This document shows, one piece after another, positions 36,995 through 48,450 of a stretch of 64,000 bases of DNA (position 1 is its first letter; each line of letters opens with the position of its first letter). The position numbers were made by a program, and so were the translations under genes. Source of the stretch: Trichoplax sp. H2. Taxonomy: Eukaryota; Placozoa; Uniplacotomia; Trichoplacea. Below the pieces are notes generated by a model, which saw only the letters and a list, made by a program, of their open reading frames with translations, made no database searches and was not told where the DNA came from. Where the stretch lies: positions 62,001 through 126,000 of the forward strand of contig NOWV01000181.1 in the NCBI GenBank assembly GCA_003344405.1, in the 5' to 3' direction.

Positions 36995-38376
36995 ATTGAT
37001 ACAGCTTCACAAGAGATCACAGCATTCTAGCATAAACGTACTTTTGGCTCTTAGTATATCAACAATGACATTTATATATTTATGTTTTTGCTGTTTAAAT
37101 ATAATGAACTCAAATGCGTCATCTCAAATACAAACTTAGCAACATTTGTTTATTTTCTAATTTCACTTGATCAGACAGTCTGATAGTTTCTTATATATTA
37201 TTTATCCTCAGCTAAAATAGAAAATTTTAGCTACGGTTTCTGACCAGCAAAATAAGTGCTTATAAAAAATATTTTTGAAATTGTTGTGATTTATCAAATT
37301 TATGAGCTTTAGCTAGTAACTTATTACTAGGTGCGATTTCATAATTTTAATATCATTTGTATTAGCTGCAACAGTGGAAGTACAGCAAAGCTGCGAGATG
37401 GATCCAAGGGCTGATCAAGGTTTGACGAACATACTTTTCTGCAATGACTACGCTGCATGCAGATTAGGCGTAATGTTTTTATATTAATCGCAAATAAGCT
37501 AATGAAAATCTAGATAAGATATAAACTGTTAAAGCAATTATATACCATGACAACGTATAATAATGTTCGTTATAAAATAGTAGAATTACATCAGTTCATC
37601 AAAATAATGCAGAATTATGCAAGCGATAGAATTTCATGATTTAGGTGGATTGGATACTTTTTAATAAATGCGTTTGTCATATATGCTAATGCTATGTGGC
37701 GAGGGTTATTTGAAGTTATTTTTAGCTAAAACCAGTTTAATTATAGTACAATCCTTTTCAAGGCGTCTTTAAATAAAATTCGTTTAATATCATTGATATT
37801 CATATAATTTCAAAAATTCTTTTTTATGTATTTAGCCGCCAACCCGGTCTCCAAGTTATGGTCCAGCCTACTAGACAAAATTAGTCAATTTTTGCCGGGA
37901 TATTAGGTTGAACCTAACTCAAGAAAATCGGCCTTGCAATATGTATCAAACTTTAGCAACAGCTTAGCTTGTAATACTTGATTTTAATCACTGGTCACTT
38001 GATGCTTATTAATTCACAATTAGCAGTACTTGCCAGTACACTAAAAAACTATTATTACAATTTGTTACCCTGCTTTAGTCGCAATTTGATAAAATATCGC
38101 AAACAAGATCTGATAGTTTTATCTATCATATTTACAGTAATGATCATATATTCACCTTCAATGACTAGAAGATTATGTACAACGCATCCATTTTGATCAT
38201 ATTCTATACAATAAAATGGAAATTCCCAATAGTTTTATTCTTCAAAAATTAAAGCTATTCAAGTATTTTACCGATTGTAACAACTATGCTGATACCCTTT
38301 TGACTATTGAAGATTTAATTTATTTCTATGTGAACATCTTTCATAAAGTACCAGTATCAACGAAATAAATCACCCC
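36995..38376. other. Spacer after the TIR gene
   Basis: No gene found. A short frame at 37837-37905 follows a TATTTAG acceptor and ends in TAG (SKLWSSLLDKISQF), but it has no partners. The hydrophobic frame at 37978-38196 is unsupported. Confidence 0.5.
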
Positions 38377-38709
38377 AAGCAAGATGTTTTAATAAATATG
38401 GATCAATAGTTTACATACATATATTTCTAAACTTGTTGATGATAGATAGAAGCGAGTAAAAATTGCTATAAAATCTAGACAAACTATTAGGATAATCATC
38501 AAGCATAAGTAATGAGTTACTCTATGCAATAGAACGCTAATCGAACAGTCAAAAGCTTCAAATATTATTTTAAGAAACTTTAAGTGTAACTATATTTGGG
38601 CTGTGTAGTAAAATTGCACGAAATAGAAGTAAAAGAAATCCAATCCCATTACCAGCAGAATTATAGAGGTATTATCTTGAAGCGAAGTTGGTATAACGAT
38701 GTCATGCTG
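38377..38709 (+). repeat. 333-bp near-identical direct repeat, copy 1
   Basis: Matches 44741-45073 base for base except for a single difference I could find (AGTAAAAG against AGTAATAG). Copy 2 starts immediately after the assembly gap. See the finding on the gap. Confidence 0.97.
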
Positions 38710-39611
38710 CGGTAGTGTTTGAAATGTTCAATTTGATTAGATAAAAGTACGAAAATGTTAATTCCGAAAATGTGATTGTAAATAAATACAAGACCCTCAT
38801 TGAAAAACTATAATATCATTGCTAGTAAATTTTCCATCTAAATGAATGGTAATTAACTAATGCACTAAAATGATGGTATACTCTTAATGCAAGAAAATTG
38901 AATTACCTTGGTGGTACTGATATGGTTACATAGCGTTATATTTCTACAACAGCTTTGATTCGCGATTTTAGCTGTCTAAAAATTGATATATCGCGCGTTA
39001 AATTATTCATTGTTGCCATGCTACTACGCTTATGGCTAATGATGAGAAAATTTTATACTTTCTAAATTAGCTGTTGCCATGCTGCATACAATAAACGGCA
39101 TCCATTAAACATTATAGTTTATGTGCAACACATGCATATATGCACACTTCTTAGCGTAGGGTAGCAGCAAGTATCACTTGTAATGCCATTAAGATGTTAT
39201 GTAACAAGCTAGTAACTACCGTAGAACAAATCCTATCACTGCTGCACTAATAGTCTAACTGACTATGACCTGAAACTGTTAATTAAAAATGTTTAAATAG
39301 TTTAGTGCTAATACTTTTCAAAGTTACCTCTTTTTGCGAAATACTGGTGGTGAATATAATACACATTAGTGCATAGTAGTGATTATAGTATTTATCACCA
39401 AGAAACAATTTAGAGTGCAGCTTCCCTCAACGAGGTCTTAAATTTCAACTATATAATTATATAAAATACACTAATCTAATGATTTTTAATTTTACGCAAA
39501 TTTTATTTTCATTCTAAGTTTTGCGCAAGTTTTGACTACGCCGTTATTATTTCATTATAAGAATCGTATTGAATCTTTGATTTGAAATTTTTCATTTTCT
39601 AAATAAGATTC

Positions 39612-40651
39612 GAATGAGGGCAGACCCTAACTCAGGATACGCTTCGTACTTAAAGTGTACACAGGTAAGGTATCCTGTAGTGTAGAAACAGGCCTTGGTT
39701 CGAGAGTCGTGAAGGATTTAACTCGGGACTTGAAGGAGAGAAATTTTCATTTTTACATGGATAACTTCTTCACGAGTACCGAGTTATTTCTGGAGCGACC
39801 ATCTAAGGGGGTATATTGCTGCGGAACTGCCAGGCAAAACCGTAAAGGTTGGCCTCGAGAATTGCGTGGTAATAGAATCGTGAAGAAGCGAGGTGATAGT
39901 AAAAGTTTACAGTGCGGTACACTAGCAGCCTCAATTTGGTATGATAATAAACAAGTTCGTTCCTTGTTTATTACATGCACGAATCCATAAGCGTCAACGA
40001 TAAAACTTAAACGCAAATCTGGTGATTCAATTGAGGTCGCTAGTCCATCAGTTGTACCTCATTATGTAAAGTTTATGGGAGGTGTGGGATAGGACTGATC
40101 AACTCAGAGCTGCCTATCCTACCAGGAGAAAGTCCAGAAAGTGATGGAAGTACCTTTTCTGGTTTTTATTAGATCAATCGATTGTAAATACATTCGTCTG
40201 CTTGTTGCAATCTGCTGATCACTGAAGGACAACGAGATCAGGGAAACACCGAAGGCGAGGACCGAAGCAGTTTCGAACGAAACTAGTGAAGCTACTAATT
40301 TCGACTTTCCTAGGGAGTCGAAAGCGTCTTTTTGATTCAAATAGGTTTGAAGACAATGATATACACTTGGTAGTGCCATCGAAGAAACCTCGTAGATGTC
40401 ATTGCGGCGCGAAGAAGTTCAAATAAAGAAAGCAAACAAAATTGGAATGCGACTCGTGCAAGGTAAACTAGGATGAACTCTTCAACGTAACATAACATAT
40501 ATATAAGCGATTAATAAATCGTCATCTATTTATCTCTTCATCAAATTAGATTGGCTTGTGTGCTGAATGCTTCAAGCCATACCATGAAGAACTGAAGAGG
40601 ATGCGAATGACTTTAGCTAAAGGCTGTAGCCACTGGGATAGTACTAGTTTA
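39612..40651 (+). pseudogene. Dead piggyBac-family transposase (3' two thirds)
   Basis: The DDE_Tnp_1_7 family is recognised by MRADPNSGYA, VYTGK, the catalytic-Asp block MDNFFTSTELF, CCGTARQNRKGWPREL, GGV[D]RTDQLR, RRKSRK-WKYLFWFLLDQ, and the C-terminal cysteine-rich cross-brace domain CHCGA...CDSC...LCAECFKPYH. The element lacks its N-terminal third. It carries frameshifts near 39645 and 40091 and in-frame stops at about 39988, 40141, 40219 and 40424. The last zinc-binding part reads in phase only if an intron at about 40464-40550 (GTAAAC...TTAG) is removed, which fits the CDSCK to IGLCAECF junction. No terminal repeats or TTAA target duplication were identified. It lies within the 5.8-kb segment that may be absent from another haplotype. 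Confidence 0.9.
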
Positions 40652-42587
40652 ATTTAATTTGTGTTAATTGATAATGCCCAGCTACCAAGCTCCTGTTATT
40701 GCGTTGCTTAGGTTTTAGGTTATATAAATTTTAGCTGGTACTGTTTTTAGTTATAAATTGTGTATATTCAAGTTTCGTTATTGTTTTGAAATTTCTGGCG
40801 ACAGCCACTGTGCTTCTGTAGTAATTAACGATGAATGTAGCTTATATAGTTTCCCTAGATAATGCTATTTAAAAATTTACGCTCGCATTGCCTTTTGTGT
40901 TAGTAGCTAATATGCTCCTGATAGAAATTATATACGATTGCCTTTGAGCCAGCTTCAGCTGCTTCCTCATTCCTTGTTATAATTCAGATGTAATAAATTT
41001 AAATCTTTACGTATTTCTAACTTGCAGTATGATTGTGATATTTGGGGGATATGCTTAAAAGCGCTGCAGAATAACATAAGCTTAGCTTTATTGATACGAA
41101 ACTAACTATGCATCGTTTCAAACCTAATCAATCTCTAGGTTTAAACATTATCAATAGATCAGTTTATTACATTGCAAGTATTATAACATGAAGCTCTTGG
41201 TCTCTACATGAGTGACAAGTACAGCAAAGTGAAGGAATGAGACTAAGTAAACCTGAACAAAAGTTTTGTGTCCATTACGATTTTTTAAATAATATTGAAG
41301 ATTTCAATAAGCTAAAATGATCTTAACATTTCTTCTATTACTTCGCTTTATGCTCGTTGTAGCTTAAAATGTTTCCTGAATCAAGAGTAACATATTTTCT
41401 TGAATCATAGGCTTGTATTTTAATTTTTGATTCGATAGTTACTAACCCTGCATAAATATTAGCTTTGTTCGTTCGATAGATTGTTTATTTAAAACTAGTT
41501 AGTGTAACCTCCCAGGGAATTGTTTTTCTATACGAGAAGACCTAACGTGTTGCTCACGTATATCTATGTAGTTTCTAAACTTCTTGAAATAATTGTTAGT
41601 GAGGATCCTGAAAGGATCCCTACTCTCGCAAGTACACTACTTGTAAACTTTTCTATAAGTTCTATAGGGTAGTCCATAGCAATTCCTACTAACGTATAAT
41701 AATATTGCTAATTTATTCAACAATAAGGGCGATATGTTACCGTCGCCAGTGCATTATCAAACATAACTTATAGTCAAAACTTAATTATGATTTCTTCCAA
41801 TTTGAACTTTTAATACTTATTGGTTAAGGTACCCAAAAAAATTTACGACTGTGCTCTCCTCTACGAATGGAACTTTATTGCTGAACTAATTTCCAACTAA
41901 AAACGATTACATCAAATGAAATTTTACAGAAATAGTATAGATACCTTACCAATAGCTCTCTACTTTTTGAATGGCGTAATCTTCACCGAGCAAATGGCTT
42001 ATAAGGACATTGTTTAAACGTAAGAGATATATGATAAAGTCAATCCATTAGAGCGGCTGCACGAAATAAAGGGTTAATTACTAAATATTCATTCTAAACT
42101 TTTATAGGAAAATGAATACGATAATTAAGAACTGATACCTCTATTTACATACGTTACTTTACGTAGGCTACTAGAAAGCTGAATTATTTGAAACTTGCAT
42201 TTTCTAAACTTAAAAAGCTGCCGTGTAAATTGATTCGATGTTTGCCTGTAGGATGATCAAATGGAGTATCAATACGAGAACGAGCTCATTTATAAGTTTT
42301 ATTTGAATTAAACTTGTCGACTAGACTGGTCGAATTTGCTTTACGATGCACAATTCTATCATTGAAACCAGCAAATCTACCGATAAATAATCCCTAGTTT
42401 ACACTCAAGGACATAAATTTGTGGTAGTCAGCTTGAAATGCCCCCAATATATAAATTTATTAATCGATATTTAGTTGCTTTATCAAAGGAAAATATGTTA
42501 TTTTAGTAGAAACCTTCTCGCGACATGAATTAAATACCGCTAATCCAATGATGAAGAAGAAGGTATTAATGCATAGAAGTTATTTAG

Positions 42588-42863
42588 TGTGACCGTGCGC
42601 CAGCAAAACACTGGAAAGATATATAAAGGGTCACGGCCCAAACACATAGAGAGTTTTTTACAGTTGATCTAGTTAGTGATCTGAGCTGATAAATAATAAA
42701 GTAACTCTAAACGCTATCGAATAGTCTCTCACTGAGATTAAGAAAGTTAGTCTTAGTCTGTACTATTCATCAAGAGTTAGTTTGAAGAATAGTCGGTGAC
42801 AGTAAGTAGGTTAGTAGTTGCTAGCCTTGATAGTACAAGTGTCGCAGAGGAGATTTGTGACAC
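42588..42863 (+). mobile_element. Possible solo or degenerate LTR
   Basis: Starts TGTGACC and ends GTGACACA, the TG...CA form with a short inverted end. It has a TATA box (ATATATAAAG near 42618) and an AATAATAAAG polyadenylation-like signal about 70 bases later. The sequence after the end begins TGG, as a primer-binding site would. No second LTR, gag or pol was seen, so the call is weak; the same features could arise by chance in AT-rich DNA. Confidence 0.25.
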
Positions 42864-44263
42864 ATGGTTACATTAGCCAAGAAAGCAGTAAACGCCTGGC
42901 TAGAATATTGGAACAAGAAGCGAAAACTTTTGTGAATCTGGGTAGGTATCAAGATATTTTCACAAGTACAGTAAGTGTAAATTTACAAGATTAGGGGCTA
43001 CATGAAGAAATTAGGAAATATGTTGGAGATAAATATTACAAATTCCGCTAATTTGCCTCCCTGAAAGTATTTTAAAATTAAAAAGAAATAAAGTACGTCA
43101 ATAGTCATGCTAAATTCACTATTATTTTACTATAGACCACAAAAGATGGGTAAATAGATAATAAAATGAGAAAATTGGATCAAGATAGCAGGAATACTTT
43201 GAGTAGCCCTTTTATGGCCGCAAAATATATATACTGCCCTGATTTTTGCTTTAGTTAAGAACTATGGGTTTGACATATTTATACTTCATAATCTTAACGT
43301 AAAGTATACTTAACTAGATGTAACCGATCTCTAAATATCAATAGAGCTTGAAGGCAAATTTATATGCTCATATGCTTGTAGTAAATTATAATTTCCTATC
43401 TTTCCATTGCAACGAATTTTTAATCGAAAATTTGTAGCATTACTCACGCAGGAATATTTTACATAAAATATTTTAGTTTTAACTAATATCGAAACATCAT
43501 AACTACATTTGATAGAGTAAATTTTATATAAACATTTTAATTAAAAAGTGATCTAAAGATTAGAATACTGCCGAAATCAGCACGTTACTTGGAATTTACG
43601 CTATTGAAGGTACTGGAGGTTTTTCAATTAATTATTTATTATAAAATGGAACTGTTGCTAATATATAATCAAAGAAAATTCCACAAGAGTTGTTAGAGAT
43701 CATTAAAAAGAACTGATTAGTTATCCGACGAAGAATTTTATCATCCATTGCAAAATGAAAGTTGCGCTTTAGGTTGCAACTAAACTATAAAAAATTATTA
43801 GAACATTTTTTTAATTCATATTATTTCTTGTATAGAGCTAAACTTTATAAGAATAAAGTGGCATCTAGCAGATTTATTCAAAATTGATGTACTATTTTGA
43901 TTATTAACGTAAAGTAACACTATAATTATTTTATCCGCTCCATTAGTGATATGTCGGATTTTTGCCTAGCTTTTTATCTTGATTGATACGAATATACTTC
44001 TTCATCGATGGAGTTATATATTCTAAAATATTTCATTGGAAGTGATGCCAATCGGTAATCCTGCAGTGTGCCGTCTTAAAATATCTGCCATCTATAAATA
44101 CTTTATTGAGCATGCAGAATACGTCATTTTGTCGTTACCTAATTCAGCAAGAGTATTTTTAATACATATTACTATCAACTTTTGCTGAAATCATTACAAC
44201 TTAGTATATAAGCGATTGCATAGCAGCTATCAATATTTTGGTAATTTAGTAAATTAGTTGGAC

Positions 44264-44313
44264 AGTTAGTTAGTAGGTTAGTTAGTTAGTTGGTTAGTTA
44301 GTTGAATAATCAA
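44264..44313 (+). repeat. Imperfect (GTTA)n simple repeat
   Basis: About a dozen tetranucleotide units with single G insertions. Confidence 0.9.
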
Positions 44314-44506
44314 TTGGTTGCTTGTTCATAAAGTGAGAGGACACTTTTGTAAGGATTTCAGAAATTAAGATTTGTAAGCTTGAAACTAGCTGATGAAGTA
44401 TTTTTTAGAGAATTGATCGGCGAACTATAGCTGAGGAAGTAATTTATCGACACAGTAGAAAATTTTAAAGTAAGAAGAATGAGATTTTTTCGATTTTGTT
44501 GTCACG

Positions 44507-44720
44507 AAACAGCTTTGCAACAAGATAACGTAATGTATGATTTATAAGTCAGTTCCTTGAACCACGTATCAAGCAACGATATCACCACTGTCATGAATAC
44601 TTTACTCAACTAGCAAACTATACAAAGACTTAGACGCCTCATATTTTACGTTAAACACTTAGTTTAAGAATTAACTTTATTACCCGATTTACTGCAATTA
44701 TACACTCTTCCTCAAGAGTT
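44507..44720 (+). repeat. Direct repeat X, copy 1 (cut by gap)
   Basis: From 44524 on it is nearly identical to 45073-45269 (two differences seen). The older, diverged copy at 46837-47040 also shares the preceding AAACAGCTTTGCAACAAGA. It ends exactly at the N run. Confidence 0.95.
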
Positions 44721-44740
44721 NNNNNNNNNNNNNNNNNNNN
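44721..44740. other. Assembly gap (20 N)
   Basis: Twenty N. Both flanks are repeats found elsewhere in this window (X to the left, the 333-bp repeat to the right), so the gap size and the join are doubtful. Confidence 0.99.
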
Positions 44741-45073
44741 AAGCAAGATGTTTTAATAAATATGGATCAATAGTTTACATACATATATTTCTAAACTTGT
44801 TGATGATAGATAGAAGCGAGTAAAAATTGCTATAAAATCTAGACAAACTATTAGGATAATCATCAAGCATAAGTAATGAGTTACTCTATGCAATAGAACG
44901 CTAATCGAACAGTCAAAAGCTTCAAATATTATTTTAAGAAACTTTAAGTGTAACTATATTTGGGCTGTGTAGTAAAATTGCACGAAATAGAAGTAATAGA
45001 AATCCAATCCCATTACCAGCAGAATTATAGAGGTATTATCTTGAAGCGAAGTTGGTATAACGATGTCATGCTG
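44741..45073 (+). repeat. 333-bp near-identical direct repeat, copy 2
   Basis: Copy of 38377-38709. Here it is fused directly to repeat X at 45073/45074, whereas in copy 1 it continues into unrelated sequence (CGGTAGTG). Confidence 0.97.
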
Positions 45074-45390
45074 ATAACGTAATGTATGATTTATAAGTCA
45101 GTTCCTTGAACCACGTATCAAGCAACGATATCACCACTATCATGAATACTTTACTCAACTAGCAAACTATACAAAGACTTAGACGCCTCGTATTTTACGT
45201 TAAACACTTAGTTTAAGAATTAACTTTATTACCCGATTTACTGCAATTATACACTCTTCCTCAAGAGTTTATGAATCTTAGTTTGTACGATTAACTTTGG
45301 AATAATTCACTGAATTAGATATTAATTTTAGCTACTGCTCCCTAATACAGACAACAGTATTTACGAATAAAGACATCTGATGACTAACTA
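45073..45390 (+). repeat. Direct repeat X, copy 2
   Basis: The first 197 bases match 44524-44720. The rest (45270-45390) has a diverged counterpart at 47041-47175, for example ACAGTATTTACGAATAAAGA against ATGGTATTTACGAACATAGA. Confidence 0.95.
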
Positions 45391-46836
45391 TTAATTTCAT
45401 TTTATGTTTATAACATTATTACATTAATATTTGCATACTAACAGATCCAATTTGTAGTGGTAAGTATATTTTATACGTATAAAATAGTTTACTACTACAT
45501 CACCCAGACAGACTGTCAGAATTGTTGCTGAAACTACAAATTCAATTGGTTGTATCCCTGTTACGATGAAATTTTCTAAATTTCATCATTCATTAGATTT
45601 TACACTTTTTATTTCGTCAAAATTCATCCAAAATTTGGTTAGTAAAAGTCATTTTTAATTTCCTATAGCATTTCGCATTGCATTAGTATATAACTTACTT
45701 GAGCCTGTGTTGAAATAGCAGTTTTTAAATATTTTAAAGTTTTAAAAACTTTGGCATATTATTCTGATCTTTAGCTCCTAATAGCAAGGTTAAGCTGATT
45801 TGGATGGAAATAAGTCGGAATTTACTAAGTTATATTAATAAATAATACATATTTCTCTTATGGATGTACTGTTTGTTGAATTAAATATTCACTCCACGTC
45901 CTATTAATTCAGTCAGAGTTTAAGAAATTATTTTACTAACCACAAGCACAACATTACTTACAGTTAAAGTAGAGAAATAAATTGCTTTGCTACAGCTATA
46001 AATGCATCAAAAAGACAATTCTAATTGAAAGCAAGATAGAAGGGTGATTTATCAGGTCGATGAGAGAAAAATGCAGTTACTTTTATTCTCTTCTTCTATC
46101 ACAATTTCGGTCCTCATAGGCACGAATTCCCCATACAGTTGTTGATCAGCAATAAACCTTCAAGTGTCCGTTATGAGACGATGGATTGATGAAATATAAA
46201 TCTGACTTTGGACAATTTTCTAAATAATAACTGGTACGGTGGAAGGCTTATTTTAGGTTTAATCAAATGAATAAACTAATTATTTGTACGTAACATATTC
46301 ATGAATTAAATAATTCAGGATTTTATAATTCCTGAAATTATTACAATTAATTAAATTAGCCTCTTATACTGTGAGGTTTATGATACGTTGAAAGAATACA
46401 ATTTTTAAAGGGTAATTTATGATTTTAGTCACAGTCAAATAAATACCAAATTATAAAATTGGCATGAAATAGTATTGAGTTATCCTAATAAAACTAACAA
46501 CTAATCACACAACTTTACATAAATACTTCCTTAGGATTCCCTTTCAATTTGAATAATCTACTGTAGCAATCTTATTTTAACCAGATATCGTTTTATCAGT
46601 ATAGCTAATGTATACTATATTATAGAAACTCACTACAACTATTATGGTGATATAGTTAGAAAGTGTTCAATATACAAAGTCAAAAAAAATATAGATAAGC
46701 AACACTAATAGATTATCTTCGAATAATATCAATACTGTTTACATCATATACATTTACTAGATAATAGCTACTTGATATCCAATATGAGGTACAGGTATTC
46801 AAACTTTTATGCGTGCACAGGTAAGGTAGTGTTATA

Positions 46837-47175
46837 AAACAGCTTTGCAACAAGATGACGTAATGCACGATCAATCAGTCGATTCCCTGAACCACGTATC
46901 AGGGAGCAGTATCTACTCTTTCAAGAACTCTTTTTTATACTAGTAGACTATAAAAAGACTTCTACGCCTCGTATCTTACGTTAAACACTACTCATAAGAA
47001 CTCACTTTATTATGCGATTTATCGCATTTATCGACTCTTTTACAATAGCAAAGACATCCTAGTTAGTAATATTAACGTTGAAAACTGATAATGAATCAAA
47101 GGCTAATTTTATCTACTGCTACCTAATGAAGACAATGGTATTTACGAACATAGACATCGAATGACTAATACAAAA
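46837..47175 (+). repeat. Direct repeat X, copy 3 (older)
   Basis: Shares AAACAGCTTTGCAACAAGAT, CCACGTATCA, ACGCCTCGTAT and TTACGTTAAACACT in order with copies 1 and 2, with many substitutions. X is therefore a genuine local repeat family and not only an assembly duplicate. Confidence 0.85.
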
Positions 47176-47451
47176 TTGTCAGATTACAATATGTCCGATC
47201 CTGGAACATTTCTGTGATAATCTACAATCTATCATAAGTAAATTATAATTACAGTGATTTGAATTGTAAGAAGATTATTCTCGATTCTCTAATTAAACAA
47301 TTAATTTTAGTAGGCTGTATAATCACCATAAAAGCAAGTGCTACATTTAAATGTCTTATATCTAAATTAGAACTCTTCATATAAATTTAAATCAACAAAA
47401 TTATCCTAACATAGATGTTTGTACTATAATCTCGATTTTACAGTGTATAAC

Positions 47452-47494
47452 ATTACTACATGTTACAGTGTTATATACTGTAACAGGTAGTAAT
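47452..47494. repeat. Inverted repeat, 18-bp arms with one mismatch
   Basis: Arm 1 is 47452-47469 and arm 2 is 47477-47494. The inner nine bases TGTTACAGT and ACTGTAACA are perfectly complementary around a 7-base loop. The outer ATTACTAC and GTAGTAAT pair after one A/G mismatch. Confidence 0.95.
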
Positions 47495-47544
47495 TTATTA
47501 AGATCGCACTTAGCTCTATGCATCGATAAATCTTCTGGTTACTT

Positions 47545-47593
47545 ATTAATTAATCGATTTGTAAGGTATCATACCTAGTATCGATTAATTAAT
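47545..47593. repeat. Inverted repeat with perfect 14-bp arms and nested palindrome
   Basis: ATTAATTAATCGAT (47545-47558) and its reverse complement (47580-47593) flank a 21-base centre. The centre contains its own hairpin, GGTAT-C-ATACC (47565-47575). Confidence 0.95.
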
Positions 47594-48421
47594 TACACAT
47601 TGTATTTGGTATGAAATATATTATCACCAACTTTAATCCGATATAAATCATAAAATTATTCATAAGTATATATCAAAGATTTGAATGAAAATTTTGACCT
47701 AGATTAACTTTTCTTAATCATTCCTGTCACAGGCTTACCACTTTTTCACAATTAAATTCATATTACAAAATACAGTTACAATTAAAAAGTAAATAAAATA
47801 GAGTTGGTTAACACCATAGAGAATTACTATTATAAATTTAGAGAATTTCACGAGAAAATAGTTGAGTCTTGACTGAAAAATTAGTTAGATATACTGTACA
47901 ATTTACAATGATAAGCAATTACTAAGTAGTTTCTCAATAAAGAGAATCATAAACTAGTAAATATAGCATAAAGAATCTCTATAGCTAAATCGTCATGAAT
48001 GTTTTCCAATTATAAATGAACTTTAATTATAATTATTAGAATATACTGATAGCAAACGCATAAGGAGAAATATCTAAATAATTAGAAATAATGGGTGTAA
48101 AATTTGTACTAAGCAGACATTAGCTATGAAGCATGTAATCAAGAATTGACGGATGCTATAGTGCTTCATAAGCTATACGATTATACTAACTTTTACTTAA
48201 ATCTCCGGAAGTAAAGTTACCCCAATAAAATAGTTTTCCCTATAAATTACATCGATCAATTAAATAATTATAAATCTATCAGGAGCAACAACAATTAAAT
48301 TACGGTAATAAACTATTACAATATATGTAGAGAGCATAACACCTGAAGATTTTGTTTAAGCTATGAAAAAATATTAAGCGAAGCAGTACAAACTTCACTC
48401 AAAACTATTATTATCTATGAC

Positions 48422-48450
48422 AATGTTCGATACATAAATTATCGAACATT
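48422..48450. repeat. Inverted repeat with perfect 11-bp arms
   Basis: AATGTTCGATA and TATCGAACATT around a 7-base loop; a further partial copy (CGATAATTTG) follows at 48461. Confidence 0.95.

Larger units (their letters stand above)
40652..44506. other. Gene-free, repeat-prone stretch before the assembly gap
   Basis: Contains an LTR-like segment at 42588-42863 and a GTTA-type simple repeat at 44264-44313. No intact coding region. A small frame at 42864-42932 (MVTLAKKAVNAWLEYWNKK) follows the LTR-like end. Confidence 0.5.

Noticed and set aside
36921-37139. 72-codon frame with a hydrophobic segment after the TIR gene
   Set aside because: The last TIR exon uses another frame here and gives a clean phase and stop at 36994. 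The hydrophobic frame cannot be joined in phase to the preceding exon.
37978-38196. Hydrophobic 72-codon frame
   Set aside because: No true ATG context, domain or neighbouring exon.
39753-40379. Minus-strand frames of 87 and 86 codons
   Set aside because: Antisense of the decayed piggyBac coding sequence.
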